Assembly: GCF_016918765.2 (NCBI RefSeq)
Contig: NZ_CP092104.1
Coordinates: 310,001 to 374,000, forward strand
DNA from: Flagellatimonas centrodinii
GTDB lineage: Bacteria; Pseudomonadota; Gammaproteobacteria; Nevskiales; Nevskiaceae
Length of the DNA stretch: 64,000 bases
Reading direction: 5' to 3'
Shown: positions 19,673 to 29,875 of the stretch, in pieces
Numbering within the stretch: position 1 is the stretch's first letter
Layout of the letters: each line of letters opens with the position of its first letter
The notes under the pieces: generated by a model
Database searches by the model: none
What the model saw: the letters and a program-made list of their open reading frames with translations, nothing else
Told to the model about the DNA's origin: nothing
Made by a program: the position numbers and the translations under genes

Positions 19673-20881
19673 CTAGGCGGTATCCCCCAACACCGCGGCG
19701 CACGCGGTGCCGAGCCGCTGCAGGCCCTCGTCAACATCGGCCGCGGTAATGTTGAGGGCCGGCGCGAACCGCAGGACATCGGGGCCAGCCACCAGCACCC
19801 AGACGCCATGACGCAGGGCCGCCGCGGCCAACTGCCCGGCCTTGCCCTGCCACGCCGCCACCAGCGGCGCGCCCAGCAGCAGTCCCTGGCCGCGAACACC
19901 GGTCCACAGCCCGAAGCGGCTGCCGAGCGCCTCAAGCCCCGCCACCAGCTGCTGGTGGCGGTCGGCGACGTTCTGCATCAGCGCCTCCGACAGCACTTCC
20001 GTCAGCACCGCCTCGGCCACCGCGCAGCCGAGTGGATTGCCCCCATAAGTGGAGCCATGGGTGCCAACGCTGAGGGTGGCGGCGAGCGCCTCGGTGGTCA
20101 GCATCGCGCCGATCGGGAAGCCGCCGCCCATCCCCTTGGCGGTCGTCAGCACATCCGGCACCACCCCGGCCTGCTGATAGGCGTATAGGCCCCCGGTACG
20201 GCCGTTTCCGGTCTGCACCTCGTCAAAGATCAGCAGTGCCTGATGCTGCCGGCACAGGGCCGCAGCCGCCTCCAGATAGCCCGGCGCTGCCGGCATCACA
20301 CCGCCCTCACCCTGGATCGGCTCGACGATAAACGCACAAACGTCGGGGCCCATCGCCGCCTCCAGCGCCGGCAGGTCGTTGTAGGGCACATGGTCGATCT
20401 GCGGCGGCAACGGCTCGAACCCGTGGGTGTATTTGGGCTGTCCACCGACGGTGACCGTGAACAGCGTGCGACCGTGAAAGCTGTTCACGCAGGCAATGAT
20501 GCGATGCTTGCCGGGCGCCCGCAGGTTGCCGTAGCGACGCGCCAGCTTGAGCGCCGCCTCGTTCGCCTCGGCGCCGGAATTGCAGAAGAACACCCGATCG
20601 GCGAACGTGTGCGTGGTCAGCAACCGGGCCAGCCGCAAGGCCGGTTCGTTGGTCATCACGTTGGACAGGTGCCAGAGCTGCTGCGCCTGATGGGTCAACG
20701 CGTCCACCAGGGCCGGATGGGCATGACCTAGCGAGGTCACCGCAATGCCGCCGGCGAGATCGACGTACTCGCGACCGGCCTGGTCCCACCAGCGCGACCC
20801 CTGACCGCGCACCGGGATGATCTCGGCAGGCTGGTAGTTGGGGACCATGTGCTGGTCGAAAGTCTGGCGGGTGACGCTCAT
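19673..20881 (-). CDS. argD: Acetylornithine / succinylornithine aminotransferase family
   Basis: A 402-residue class III PLP aminotransferase. The Schiff-base lysine is in TTAKGMGGGFPIGAM, the PLP-binding aspartate in LIFDEVQTGNGRTG, and the substrate-side signature is GGIAVTSLGHAHP. It converts N-acetylglutamate semialdehyde to N-acetylornithine in arginine synthesis, or acts in arginine catabolism (AstC/AruC); sequence alone does not decide. It sits 72 bases after plsX, where many genomes have fabH or fabD. Confidence 0.88.
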   Translation of the reverse strand: MSVTRQTFDQHMVPNYQPAEIIPVRGQGSRWWDQAGREYVDLAGGIAVTSLGHAHPALVDALTHQAQQLWHLSNVMTNEPALRLARLLTTHTFADRVFFCNSGAEANEAALKLARRYGNLRAPGKHRIIACVNSFHGRTLFTVTVGGQPKYTHGFEPLPPQIDHVPYNDLPALEAAMGPDVCAFIVEPIQGEGGVMPAAPGYLEAAAALCRQHQALLIFDEVQTGNGRTGGLYAYQQAGVVPDVLTTAKGMGGGFPIGAMLTTEALAATLSVGTHGSTYGGNPLGCAVAEAVLTEVLSEALMQNVADRHQQLVAGLEALGSRFGLWTGVRGQGLLLGAPLVAAWQGKAGQLAAAALRHGVWVLVAGPDVLRFAPALNITAADVDEGLQRLGTACAAVLGDTA

Positions 20882-20953
20882 GACGGATTCCCCTCAAGGG
20901 CGGTGGAAAAGCCGCGCATTATCGGGAGTCGTGCGACCCCGCGCCAGTGACGT

Positions 20954-21967
20954 TCAGCGCTGGGCCCGTGCCAGCAGTCCGCTGATGCGCCCGGTCAGGT
21001 CCTGGCGAACTTCGCGTACCGCCACCCCGATGGCATTGGCAAACGCCACCTCGTCGGCCCCGCCGTGCGACTTGATGACGATGCCGTTCAATCCCAACAG
21101 GCTGGCACCGTTATGAAGCCGTGGATCAACCCGATCTGCAAATTGACGCAGCACCGGGCGAACTGCCAGCGCCAACAGCTTGGTCAAGGCACTGCGGGTA
21201 AAGGCTTCGCGCAGGAAGTGGGTCAGCAGGCGAGCAACCCCCTCGCCGGTTTTCAGGGCCACGTTGCCGACAAAGCCATCTGCAACGACCACATCGACAT
21301 CGGCATGAAAGATACCGTCGCCCTCGACATAGCCCACGTAATTGAGCGCCGACGCCTGCAACAAGGCCGCAGCCGCCTTGATCGTCTCGTTGCCCTTGAT
21401 CTCTTCCTCGCCGATATTGAGGAGCGCCACCCGAGGTCGGTCAATACCGTTGAGCGCCGTCACCATCGCCGACCCCATGACGGCAAACTGAAACAGCTGC
21501 TCGGCCGAGCATTCGGCGTTGGCGCCGAGGTCGAGCATGTAGGTATGGCCACGTACCGAGGGCAATGCCGACACGATCGCCGGCCGATCAATGCCCGGAA
21601 GCGTCTTGAGCACGAAGCGTGCGGTCGCCATCAGGGCACCGGTATTGCCGGCCGACACCGCGGCATGTGCCCGCCCGTCCTTGACGAGGTCGATGGCGAC
21701 CCGCATCGAGGAATCCTTCTTGCCGCGAAGGGCTTTCGACGGCGATTCGTCCATGCCCACCACTTCGGAGGCAGGCTGGAGATGCAGGCGCGCACGCAAT
21801 TCGGGGGAAACGCGCTCCAGGGCGCGTTCAAGCTGGGCAACATCACCGACCAGCACCAGGTCGCAATCCGGGTGCTGGCGCAGGGCCATCAGCGCGGCGG
21901 GCACGGTCGTCTGTAGACCGTGGTCGCCGCTCATGGCATCAATCGCGAGAATGATGGAGGAGGCCAT
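20954..21967 (-). CDS. plsX: Phosphate acyltransferase PlsX
   Basis: A 337-residue protein converting acyl-ACP to acyl-phosphate for phospholipid synthesis at the membrane. [13 protein letters not shown] at the N-terminus, [11 protein letters not shown] near residue 105 and VLDLGAN-like [11 protein letters not shown] near 145 are family signatures. It is 20 bases after rpmF in the conserved yceD-rpmF-plsX order. Confidence 0.95.
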   Translation of the reverse strand: MASSIILAIDAMSGDHGLQTTVPAALMALRQHPDCDLVLVGDVAQLERALERVSPELRARLHLQPASEVVGMDESPSKALRGKKDSSMRVAIDLVKDGRAHAAVSAGNTGALMATARFVLKTLPGIDRPAIVSALPSVRGHTYMLDLGANAECSAEQLFQFAVMGSAMVTALNGIDRPRVALLNIGEEEIKGNETIKAAAALLQASALNYVGYVEGDGIFHADVDVVVADGFVGNVALKTGEGVARLLTHFLREAFTRSALTKLLALAVRPVLRQFADRVDPRLHNGASLLGLNGIVIKSHGGADEVAFANAIGVAVREVRQDLTGRISGLLARAQR

Positions 21968-21987
21968 CGGCCGCCACCGCCCTGACC

Positions 21988-22185
21988 TCAGGCGTCGTCG
22001 CTGAGATCCGGCGAGGACTTCTCGATGACCTTGCGGCCACGGTAGTAACCGTCGGCGGTCACGTGATGGCGCAGATGCGTCTCACCCGACGTCGGATCAA
22101 CCGACAGCGCCGGCGGCGTCAGCGCGTCGTGCGAGCGACGGTGTCCGCGCTTGGAACGGGTCTTGCGATTTTGTTGAATGGCCAT
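21988..22185 (-). CDS. rpmF: 50S ribosomal protein L32
   Basis: A 65-residue basic protein beginning [20 protein letters not shown], the L32 signature, with [18 protein letters not shown] near the C-terminus. It lacks the zinc-ribbon cysteines found in some L32 forms, so it is the cysteine-free type. An AAAG precedes the ATG. It is followed by plsX. Confidence 0.97.
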   Translation of the reverse strand: MAIQQNRKTRSKRGHRRSHDALTPPALSVDPTSGETHLRHHVTADGYYRGRKVIEKSSPDLSDDA

Positions 22186-22201
22186 CTTTTACGACTCCGT
22201 G

Positions 22202-22216
22202 GGCGGCTTTGCCGCC
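22202..22216 (-). other. Short hairpin upstream of rpmF
   Basis: GGCGGC and GCCGCC flank a three-base loop between the yceD stop and the rpmF start. It could shape the yceD-rpmF transcript or RNA processing. No U-run follows, so it is not a clear terminator. Confidence 0.4.
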
Positions 22217-22232
22217 GCGTAACAGCTTTACA

Positions 22233-22721
22233 TTATGACCGTTTCAGCAAGGCTGCGAACGGCCGATGAGTCGGCGCCTGCGCCGACTCCGGTTCTTCTT
22301 CAGCGAGCGCCGCCTCACAGGCCGGGCACCGCGACACCACTGGCAGGCTGAGCAGAATCTCCTGCTCCACCACCCTTGCGGGCACCAGTTCATCGTCATC
22401 GACGCGAACCGGATCGGCATCGGCCAGACTGGCCTGCTCCGCCGCATCACTGTCGACCAACCGCAAGGCCGGCGCCAACGCCAACGGCCATGCGTACGTC
22501 GCCTCACAGCGCTCGCATCGCAATTCACAGGCCGCCGACACATTCAGATGTACGGTGGCGTGCCCCCGTTCCCGGGAAAATCGCAATGACACCTCGGGCG
22601 CCGCCAGCAGGCTGATGCCGGCCGAAGTGACGTCCGCAAGACGTTCCACCGGCAGTGGACCTGAATAGGTCGCGCCGCGCGAAACTGCCGAAGACACCGT
22701 AATCGAAGCCGGAACGGGCAT
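22233..22721 (-). CDS. yceD: YceD/DUF177 family 23S rRNA accumulation protein
   Basis: A 162-residue protein. CELRCERCEATY near residue 62 matches the CxRC core of YceD, and VVEQEILLSLPVV near 118 matches its EDEIILALPVVP motif. The family is needed for normal 23S rRNA levels and precedes rpmF in many bacteria. I start it at 22721 (MPVPASITVSSAV); the frame is open to 22793, but that would overlap the divergent maf start and adds residues unlike the family. The shared 62-base gap contains CATAAT at 22744-22749, a possible maf -10. Confidence 0.85.
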   Translation of the reverse strand: MPVPASITVSSAVSRGATYSGPLPVERLADVTSAGISLLAAPEVSLRFSRERGHATVHLNVSAACELRCERCEATYAWPLALAPALRLVDSDAAEQASLADADPVRVDDDELVPARVVEQEILLSLPVVSRCPACEAALAEEEPESAQAPTHRPFAALLKRS

Positions 22722-22783
22722 GCCGCTGACCGCCAAAGGGCGCGCATAATAGAAGCGGACCCGCCCCAAGTCAAAGCCCGTCA

Positions 22784-23371
22784 ATGCCTGCATCCCCCCC
22801 GGCGCCCCTGCTGCTGGCCTCCGGTTCCCGCTATCGCGCCGAGCTTCTGAGACGCCTGCAACTCCCGTTTACCGCGACCGACGTCGATATCGATGAAACG
22901 GCGGCCCCCGGGGAAGCCGCCAGCCCGCTGGCCCTGCGCCTGGCCGAGGCCAAGTCGGCGGCGGGGGCCCGGCAGCACCCCAGCGCGGTGGTCATCGGCT
23001 CCGACCAGACGGTCGACTGCGACGGCGTCGTGCTCGGCAAGCCCGGCACCCTGGCGCGAGCCCGTGCCCAGTTGCTGCGCATGTCCGGGCGCGCCGTTCG
23101 CTTCCACACCGCCGTCTGTCTTCGCCATGGGCAGCGGGTGGCGGTCTTTGCCGACACCACCATCGCCACCCTGCGGCCGCTCGACGCGGCCGACATCGAC
23201 CGCTATCTGGCCCGCGAGCCGGCCCTCGACTGTGCCGGCAGTTTCCGCTGCGAGGCGCTGGGCATCACGCTGTTCGAGTCGCTGGAGAGCCGTGACCCGA
23301 CCGCCCTGATCGGGCTACCGCTGATCGGGCTGTCATCGCTGCTACGCCAGTTCGGCTATCAACTGCCCTGA
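22784..23371 (+). CDS. maf: Maf-family nucleoside triphosphate pyrophosphatase
   Basis: A 195-residue protein. LLLASGSRYRAELLRRL is the N-terminal S.S.RR signature, and VVIGSDQTVD carries the catalytic aspartate. It hydrolyses modified nucleoside triphosphates; position beside yceD-rpmF fits the YceF (m7GTP) branch. The 3' end overlaps the convergent HAD gene by 13 bases. Confidence 0.92.
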   Translation: MPASPPAPLLLASGSRYRAELLRRLQLPFTATDVDIDETAAPGEAASPLALRLAEAKSAAGARQHPSAVVIGSDQTVDCDGVVLGKPGTLARARAQLLRMSGRAVRFHTAVCLRHGQRVAVFADTTIATLRPLDAADIDRYLAREPALDCAGSFRCEALGITLFESLESRDPTALIGLPLIGLSSLLRQFGYQLP

Positions 23372-24030
23372 TCCCGCAGCCAGGCGGCAAGCGCGGAAAC
23401 GTCCGGCAGTAGTGCCCGGGCGCCCGCCGCCGTCAGCCGTGCCGGCGCATGAACACCGCACGTCACGCCCACCGCGTCCATGCCAATGGCGCGGGCCATG
23501 TGCACGTCGAATTCGGTATCGCCGATCATTAGCGCCCGCTCCACCGGCACCTGCAGCTCGTCCAGCAACTCGCGCAGCATCAGCGGGTTGGGCTTGGAGG
23601 CGGTTTCATCGGCGGTTCGGCTCGCCAACATCAGGTCGCGAACGCCGGGGTGCTGGGCAAACGAGCGCTGCAGGCTGGGACGCGACTTGCCGGTGGCCAC
23701 TGTCAGCCAGTAGGCCTCACGCGCCAATGCTTCGAGCGTTTCCAGCGCACCATTGAACAAGGGCGCTTCCGTGGGCCCTTCGGTCATGGCCTGTGCCCGG
23801 TAGTGGTAGATCCGGCGCATCAGCGCCGGAATGTCGGCGCCCGGATACAGCAGAGCCAGTCCCTCGTCGAAACCCAGGCCGATCAGCTCGCTGATGGCGT
23901 GGTCCGGCCGCGGTGGCAGCTCGAGGTCAACGATGGCTTGTTGCATGGCGGAGACGATTTGGGCGGCGGAGTTGGCCAGGGTGCCATCCCAATCGAAAAT
24001 CAGCAGTTGATACGGTTTGTCGTACGCCAT
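23359..24030 (-). CDS. HAD-family phosphatase (phosphoglycolate phosphatase-like)
   Basis: A 223-residue haloacid dehalogenase-type hydrolase. Motif I is IFDWDGTLANS (nucleophile Asp14), motif II the T of VATGKSRP, motif III the lysine of SKPNPLML, and motif IV GDTEFDVHMA. The substrate cannot be read from sequence. It is directly fused in order to rluC: the rluC stop and this ATG read TAAATG. In Pseudomonas a similar gene also follows rluC. Confidence 0.88.
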   Translation of the reverse strand: MAYDKPYQLLIFDWDGTLANSAAQIVSAMQQAIVDLELPPRPDHAISELIGLGFDEGLALLYPGADIPALMRRIYHYRAQAMTEGPTEAPLFNGALETLEALAREAYWLTVATGKSRPSLQRSFAQHPGVRDLMLASRTADETASKPNPLMLRELLDELQVPVERALMIGDTEFDVHMARAIGMDAVGVTCGVHAPARLTAAGARALLPDVSALAAWLRDQGS

Positions 24031-25020
24031 TTAGCGCCCACGACTCCGGCCGGGTCGGCCTGCCCGCGGGGGCCCGGCGGTGGGCAGGCCATTCAGGGCG
24101 TCATTGAGCTCGGCGGTCAGCGGACTGCTGATCAGCAATTTGGGGAAGGTACCGTCGGCCGGCAGCTCAAGCAGATGGGAATGCAGGAACATGCGCTTGA
24201 GGCCGCGCTCGCGGAACGGGCGGTTCTGGTCCTTCTCACCGTATTTATCGTCGCCCACCACCGGGTGGCCCAGCGCTGCCGCGTGGACCCGGATCTGATG
24301 GGTACGCCCGGAGAAGATCTGGACCTCCATCAGGGTCGCGTCGCGATAGCGCACACGCGGCGAGAACCGCGAGTGCGAGGGCTTGCCGTCGTCGTCGTCG
24401 ATCACCATCTTGCGCTCGCCCGCTTCCGCCTGGCTACGTAGCAACGCCGCCGTCACGTCGCGGTCTTCTCCGCGCCAGCGCCCGATCAACAGGGCGAAGT
24501 AGCGTTTGGTCACCGTGCCGGCCTTGAGTGCCCGCTGCGCCCGCAACAGTGCCGGGCGGTCCTTGGCCAGCAGCAGCACGCCGCTGGTATCGCGGTCGAG
24601 GCGATGCGCCAGTTCCAGCCAGGGGTGCAAGCCCCAGGCCCGCGCCACCTCGATCACCCCGAAGGTGACACCACTTCCGGAGTGGGAGGCCAATCCGGCG
24701 GGCTTCGAGACGGCCAGGTAGTGCGCATCTTCGTGGATCACTGCCGCCCGCAGGCGCTGCATCAGGTCATCGGGGGGCCGTGGTGTCTCGCCAGGCTCTG
24801 CCTGACGCACCGGCGGGATCCGCACCTCCTGACCTTCGACCAGCTTGCGCTCGGCCTTGGCGCGGCCGCCGTCGACCCGTACCTGGCCCGACCGCAGCAG
24901 CTGGTAGACATGCGACTTTGGCACGCCAGGCAGCTGTTTCAGAAGGAAATTGTCAATGCGCTGTCCGTCTTCGTTGCGACTGATGCGCACCTTGCGGACT
25001 TGGCTACGATTCTGTGTCAA
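24031..25020 (-). CDS. rluC: 23S rRNA pseudouridine synthase RluC
   Basis: A 329-residue protein. The S4 RNA-binding domain is at about 17-75 (QRIDNFLLKQLPGVPKSHVY). The catalytic aspartate is in HRLDRDTSGVLLLAK near residue 145, and the C-terminus is Arg/Gly-rich. The family modifies 23S rRNA positions 955, 2504 and 2580. A TTG start at 25020 is used because an in-frame TGA lies only two codons upstream and the spacing to QRIDN then matches E. coli. It is divergent from rne, as in E. coli and Pseudomonas. Confidence 0.92.
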   Translation of the reverse strand: MTQNRSQVRKVRISRNEDGQRIDNFLLKQLPGVPKSHVYQLLRSGQVRVDGGRAKAERKLVEGQEVRIPPVRQAEPGETPRPPDDLMQRLRAAVIHEDAHYLAVSKPAGLASHSGSGVTFGVIEVARAWGLHPWLELAHRLDRDTSGVLLLAKDRPALLRAQRALKAGTVTKRYFALLIGRWRGEDRDVTAALLRSQAEAGERKMVIDDDDGKPSHSRFSPRVRYRDATLMEVQIFSGRTHQIRVHAAALGHPVVGDDKYGEKDQNRPFRERGLKRMFLHSHLLELPADGTFPKLLISSPLTAELNDALNGLPTAGPPRAGRPGRSRGR

Positions 25021-25102
25021 ACTATGTCAATCCGGTTGAAAAGGCGAGAACGCCCCTGCGAGAGCGGCACCGGACAGGTTGCTCGGACGGCGGCGATAAC
25101 AA

Positions 25103-25120
25103 CTGTGACAAGCGTAACAG
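25103..25120. promoter_or_regulatory. Imperfect palindrome between rluC and rne
   Basis: CTGTGAC and GTAACAG flank AAGC; six of seven positions pair. It lies between the divergent rluC and rne genes and could be an operator or an RNA hairpin in the rne leader. No protein can be assigned. Confidence 0.35.
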
Positions 25121-25153
25121 AAGCTTTGACCGTGCCGGAGCACCAAGACGTGA

Positions 25154-25184
25154 GGAACCTGCGATTGGCAGGCTCCATTTTCTT
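25154..25184 (+). promoter_or_regulatory. Hairpin with U-rich tail in the rne leader
   Basis: GGA-CCTGC pairs with GCAGG-TCC around a GATTG loop with one internal mismatch, followed by ATTTTCTT. It lies about 110 bases before the rne ATG. In E. coli the rne 5' leader folds into hairpins that let RNase E control its own mRNA; this could be the counterpart or an attenuator. The remaining leader shows nothing else I can name. Confidence 0.4.
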
Positions 25185-25293
25185 ATGATTGCTGCGCCGC
25201 CGCCTCCCGGGCGATGACAACGGCCGATAGACCCATGGCCACGACGAGTTCCCCCTGAGCTGCAGCGGTGCGCACCGAATCGAGTCGCACCAC

Positions 25294-28200
25294 ATGAAAC
25301 GTATTTTGATTAACGCCACCCAGCGTGAAGAGTTGCGGGTGGGCATTGTGGATGGCCAGAAGCTGTATGACCTGGACATCGAAACCGCCAACCGCGAGCA
25401 GAAGAAAGGCAACATCTACAAGGGCCGGATCACCCGAGTCGAACCCTCGCTGGAAGCCTGCTTTGTCGAATATGGCGGCGAACGCCACGGCTTCCTGCCG
25501 ATGAAGGAAATCGCCAAGAACTACTTTGGCGAGGGCGACGGCCCCAAGGACCGCCTGCGCGAAGGCCAGGAGCTGATCGTCCAGGTCGAGAAGGAAGAGC
25601 GCGGCAACAAGGGTGCCGCCCTGACCACCTATATCAGCCTCGCCGGCCGCTATCTGGTGCTGATGCCGAACAATCCCAAGGCCGGTGGCGTGTCCCGCCG
25701 CGCCGAAGGCGACGAGCGCGAGGACGCCAAGGCGGCGCTCGATGCACTGAACCTGCCGGACGGCATGGGGCTGATCATCCGCTCCAACGGCATCGGCCGC
25801 ACCGTCGAGGAACTGCAGTGGGACCTCGACCACCGGGTGGCCTACTGGACGGCCATTTCCGAAGCGGCGTCAAAGAAGTCGGCGCCCTTCCTGATCTTCC
25901 AGGAAAACAACATCATCCTGCGCGCCCTGCGCGATTACCTGCGGCCCGATATCAACGAAGTCGTCATCGACAATGCCGACATCTACGAGGCTGCGCGCGA
26001 GCAGATGCAGTACTCGATGCCGCTGGATGTGGCCAAGCTCAAGCTCTACACCGATGATATTCCCCTGTTCTCGCGCTACCAGATCGAGAGCCAGATCGAA
26101 TCCGCGCATGAGCGTGAGGTGCGGTTGCCCTCCGGCGGCTCCATCGTCATCGACCGCACCGAAGCCCTGACCGCGATCGACATCAACTCGGCCAAGGCCA
26201 CCGGTGGCGCCAGCATCGAGGAAACCGCGCTCAACACCAACCTGGAAGCGGCCGATGAGATTGCCCGGCAGCTTCGTCTGCGCGACCTCGGCGGCCTGGT
26301 GGTGATCGATTTCATCGACATGAACGCCAACCGCAACCAGCGCGAAGTCGAAAAGCGGCTCGACGCGGCCTGCGAAATGGACCGCGCCCGCATCCAGCTC
26401 GGCCGGATCTCCCGCTTCGGCCTGCTGGAACTGTCACGCCAGCGCTTGCGCCCCAGCCTCGGCGAGCACACCCAGATCAACTGCCCGCGCTGCGAAGGCC
26501 GCGGCCAGATCCGCAGTATCGAGTCGATGGCCCTGTCGGTTCTTCGCCTGATCGAAGAAGAGGCGATGAAGGATCGCACCGCCCGCGTCATCTGTCAGTT
26601 GCCGGTCGATGCCGGTACCTACCTGCTGAACGAGAAGCGCGCCGCCGTGCGCGAGGTCGAAGCCCGTTGCCGGGTGCAGATCACCCTGGTGCCGAACCCC
26701 AGCCTGCAGACGCCGCACTATGAGATCCGGCGTGTGCGGGGCGATCATCTGTCGCAGGAAGACAACGCTGCCACCAGCTACTTCCTGGCGCGCAACTTCG
26801 ATACCTCGGTTGAAAAAGCGGAGCAGACCGCGCCGGTACGCGCGGCACCGCAACCCGCCGTGCAGCAGATCGCACCGGCTTCCCCGCCGCCTGTGGTGGC
26901 GGTCGCACCGGCTGCCGCACCCGCCACCACAACTGCGGCGCCGGTGGTGGTACTGCAACCGGTGAAGACCGACTCCATCTGGAAGCGTCTGCTGCGGTGG
27001 CTCGGCATCGGTGGCGATTCGGCGGTCACTGCCTTGCCGGCGCCGGCATCCCCCCCACAGGATGCCGATGATCGGCCGCGGCGGCGCGGCGAGCGCGGCG
27101 GACGCAACCGCCGCGGTCGCGGTGGTGACGGTCGCAGTCGTGGCGCCGCCACGGGCGAATCGACACGCAAGGAAGGGGGTAGCGGCAACCGTGGTCGCGG
27201 CGGGCGTGGTAGCCGCAACGGCGAGCGCGCTGATGGCGACCGCGATGCGCAGAAGGACAGCAGTGCCGACACCAACGGTGGGCGCAGCCCCCGCAAGAGT
27301 GGCGAAGAACGGGCCGGCGGACGCCGCAGCGATGGTGAAGCCAAGGCGGGTGGCCGCGGAAGCCGCACCCCGGACGCCGCTACGCCACGGCAGGCCGCGC
27401 CGCGGCCGGACCGCGATGCGACCAGCACCGCAGCCGCCGCTCCGGCATCTGCGCCGACCCACGACGTGCAGGACAGTGACGACGCCGGAACCGATGGTGG
27501 CGGCGGACGCAGTCTGCGCGGTCGTCGCAACCGCCGGGGTCGCGGTCGAGGTCGCGGCGCACGCGGCGCCGGTGCCGCCGCCGGCACCATCGACGCAGCC
27601 AACCAGGATGCCAACGAAGCGCTCGTCGGCGTTGATGAGTCGCCGGTAACGGCAGTCAGCCTCGATACAGCGGACGCGATGCTGACGCCGGATCTGGCAG
27701 CACCCCGCCCCGCGGCCGTCGAAACCCAGCAGTCGCTGGCACTCGACGTGGTCACGCCGCAGGCGGAAGCGCCGGTGCCGCCGGTCATTCCGGTGGCGAC
27801 GGTGACGGTGGATGTGAGTGCCGCCGAAGACGAAATGCCATGGGCCGATGGCAGCCCACTGGATGCGCCGTTGCAGCAACCGCAGGCGGATGAGCTGACG
27901 CCGACGCCTGCCCCGGTCACCACCACCGGCAACAGCGACGACGCCCAGAACCCGCAGGAACCGACAACCCTGCGCAATGCCGAAGCCGACGCCGATGTGC
28001 CGTCGGACACGGCCGCGATCGAGCCGGATGAGACCTCCGCGGATGCGCCGGCGCCGACCCAACCGGTGCCGTCTCCGACGCCGGTGGAGGTCACCGCGAC
28101 GGTGGCCGACGTCGATGCCCCGGCTGAACCTGCTGCGCCCGCACCCGCGCCGGCCGAAGCACCGGCCGTCGAGGTCAAGGCAGCGGCACCCGTGGAGGCT

Positions 28201-28428
28201 GTCGCCGCGCCAAGCCCGGTTGAGGCGACGCCGGAATCGCCGACTCCCGCACCGGAGGCAGCGCCGGCCCCCGCCGACAGCACTGTGGCCGACGACACAC
28301 CCGCGCCCTTGTTCCGTGCCGTTGCGCCGGCCGCCGACTACATCAAACGCTTCGAGAAGGCCGGCAGTGCGCCGCCGGCCGAGGGCGACGATGGTAAAGC
28401 GGCTGCAACATCCAACACGGATCATTGA
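25294..28428 (+). CDS. rne: Ribonuclease E
   Basis: A 1044-residue endoribonuclease and degradosome scaffold. The catalytic half (to about 510) opens [21 protein letters not shown] and contains the S1 domain (about 35-125). The DNase-I-like site follows, with aspartates in AIDINSAK and VIDFIDM (near residues 297 and 340), and the Zn-link CPRC at 397-400. The C-terminal half is disordered: Arg/Gly-rich blocks at about 590-780 (RNA-binding type), then a Pro/Ala/Glu-rich tail ending YIKRFEKA. The ATG is preceded by a 273-base non-coding leader. Confidence 0.96.
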   Translation: MKRILINATQREELRVGIVDGQKLYDLDIETANREQKKGNIYKGRITRVEPSLEACFVEYGGERHGFLPMKEIAKNYFGEGDGPKDRLREGQELIVQVEKEERGNKGAALTTYISLAGRYLVLMPNNPKAGGVSRRAEGDEREDAKAALDALNLPDGMGLIIRSNGIGRTVEELQWDLDHRVAYWTAISEAASKKSAPFLIFQENNIILRALRDYLRPDINEVVIDNADIYEAAREQMQYSMPLDVAKLKLYTDDIPLFSRYQIESQIESAHEREVRLPSGGSIVIDRTEALTAIDINSAKATGGASIEETALNTNLEAADEIARQLRLRDLGGLVVIDFIDMNANRNQREVEKRLDAACEMDRARIQLGRISRFGLLELSRQRLRPSLGEHTQINCPRCEGRGQIRSIESMALSVLRLIEEEAMKDRTARVICQLPVDAGTYLLNEKRAAVREVEARCRVQITLVPNPSLQTPHYEIRRVRGDHLSQEDNAATSYFLARNFDTSVEKAEQTAPVRAAPQPAVQQIAPASPPPVVAVAPAAAPATTTAAPVVVLQPVKTDSIWKRLLRWLGIGGDSAVTALPAPASPPQDADDRPRRRGERGGRNRRGRGGDGRSRGAATGESTRKEGGSGNRGRGGRGSRNGERADGDRDAQKDSSADTNGGRSPRKSGEERAGGRRSDGEAKAGGRGSRTPDAATPRQAAPRPDRDATSTAAAAPASAPTHDVQDSDDAGTDGGGGRSLRGRRNRRGRGRGRGARGAGAAAGTIDAANQDANEALVGVDESPVTAVSLDTADAMLTPDLAAPRPAAVETQQSLALDVVTPQAEAPVPPVIPVATVTVDVSAAEDEMPWADGSPLDAPLQQPQADELTPTPAPVTTTGNSDDAQNPQEPTTLRNAEADADVPSDTAAIEPDETSADAPAPTQPVPSPTPVEVTATVADVDAPAEPAAPAPAPAEAPAVEVKAAAPVEAVAAPSPVEATPESPTPAPEAAPAPADSTVADDTPAPLFRAVAPAADYIKRFEKAGSAPPAEGDDGKAAATSNTDH

Positions 28429-28434
28429 CACACA

Positions 28435-28458
28435 ACGTTCACGCGCACTGCTGAACGT
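28435..28458 (+). terminator. Possible terminator hairpin after rne
   Basis: ACGTTCA and TGAACGT flank a ten-base loop just after the rne stop, followed by CGGATTTT. The stem is modest and the U-run short. Confidence 0.4.
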
Positions 28459-28484
28459 CGGATTTTGGGACAGGAGCAGATGAA

Positions 28485-29822
28485 GTGAATGTGACGATCT
28501 TCGGATCAGGCTATGTCGGCCTGGTGACGGCGGCCTGTTTTGCCGATGCCGGCAACGATGTAGTCTGTGTCGATATCGACGCCGACCGCGTCGCCCGCCT
28601 GTCGCAGGGTGAGGTGCCGTTCTACGAGCCTGGGCTTGCCGATCTGGTCAAGGCCAATCATGCCGACGGCCGCCTGCGCTTCACCACTGACGCCGCAGAG
28701 GGTATCGCCCACGGCGACTTCCAGTTCATTGCGGTAGGCACGCCGCCAGGCGAAGACGGCTCGGCCGACCTGCAGTATGTCCTGGCAGTGGCCCGCACCA
28801 TCGGCACCCACATGGACGGCCACCGGATTGTCATCACCAAGTCCACGGTGCCGGTCGGGACCTGTGACAAGGTTCGGGAAACGATCACCGCCGTGCTTGC
28901 CGAGCGCGGTGCCGATATCGACTTTGATGTGGTGTCCAACCCCGAATTCCTCAAGGAAGGGGAGGCGGTTGCCGACTTCACCAAGCCCGATCGCATCATC
29001 GTCGGCGTCGACAACGACCAAGCCGCTGAACGCATGCGGGCGCTTTACAGCCCCTTCAGCGTCAACCGCGACAAATTGATCGTCATGGATGTCCGCTCAT
29101 CCGAGATGACCAAGTACGCTGCCAATGCGATGCTGGCGACCAAGATCAGCTTCATGAACGAGCTGTCCAACATCGCGGTCCGGCTTGGCGCGGATATCGA
29201 GCAGGTCCGCATGGGCATTGGCTCCGACCCGCGTATCGGATACCACTTCATCTATCCCGGTTGCGGCTATGGCGGCTCCTGCTTTCCCAAGGACGTCAAG
29301 GCACTGGTCTACACCGCCGGAGAAGTCGGCCATCCGGCGGAATTGTTGCGTGCAGTGGAAGCCGTCAACCAGCGGCAGAAACAGGTGCTGTTCGAGCTGC
29401 TGCAGCAGCACTTCGGCACCTTGTCGGGTCGCACGGTCGCCCTCTGGGGTCTGGCATTCAAGCCCCGCACCGACGACATGCGCGAGGCCAGCTCGAGAGT
29501 CCTGATGGAGTCGCTATGGGCCGCCGGTGCGCGCGTGCGCGCCTTTGACCCGGTGGCGCTGGAGGAAACCCGCAAGCTCTACGGCGATCGCGACGACCTG
29601 GTGCTGTGCGAGCATGCCGACGAAGCCTGTGAGGGGGCCGACGCGCTGGCCATCGTCACCGAATGGAAACAGTTCCGAAGCCCCAATTTCGCCCGCCTGG
29701 CAAAGCTACTGAACGAGCCGGTGATCGTCGATGGCCGCAACCTGTACGAGCCTGACCTGATGGGCACCATCGGCTTCTCGTACTACAGCATCGGTCGCGA
29801 GGCGATTCGCGCCAGCGTCTGA
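28485..29822 (+). CDS. ugd: UDP-glucose 6-dehydrogenase
   Basis: A 445-residue NAD-dependent enzyme oxidising UDP-glucose to UDP-glucuronate for polysaccharide synthesis. [15 protein letters not shown] is the N-terminal dinucleotide fold, [13 protein letters not shown] is a family motif, and [15 protein letters not shown] near residue 260 holds the catalytic cysteine. The start is a GTG at 28485, immediately before the conserved [12 protein letters not shown]-type strand. No polysaccharide cluster is adjacent. Confidence 0.93.
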   Translation: MNVTIFGSGYVGLVTAACFADAGNDVVCVDIDADRVARLSQGEVPFYEPGLADLVKANHADGRLRFTTDAAEGIAHGDFQFIAVGTPPGEDGSADLQYVLAVARTIGTHMDGHRIVITKSTVPVGTCDKVRETITAVLAERGADIDFDVVSNPEFLKEGEAVADFTKPDRIIVGVDNDQAAERMRALYSPFSVNRDKLIVMDVRSSEMTKYAANAMLATKISFMNELSNIAVRLGADIEQVRMGIGSDPRIGYHFIYPGCGYGGSCFPKDVKALVYTAGEVGHPAELLRAVEAVNQRQKQVLFELLQQHFGTLSGRTVALWGLAFKPRTDDMREASSRVLMESLWAAGARVRAFDPVALEETRKLYGDRDDLVLCEHADEACEGADALAIVTEWKQFRSPNFARLAKLLNEPVIVDGRNLYEPDLMGTIGFSYYSIGREAIRASV

Positions 29823-29875
29823 CATCGTGCGGTAGGCTGCGACCCTCCGTCGGGTTCAGGCATCACAACAGCATC

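Noticed and set aside
26434-28431. Minus-strand open frame of 665 codons opposite the rne C-terminus
   Set aside because: It is the shadow of a GC-rich, low-complexity coding tail; the plus-strand RNase E is unmistakable.
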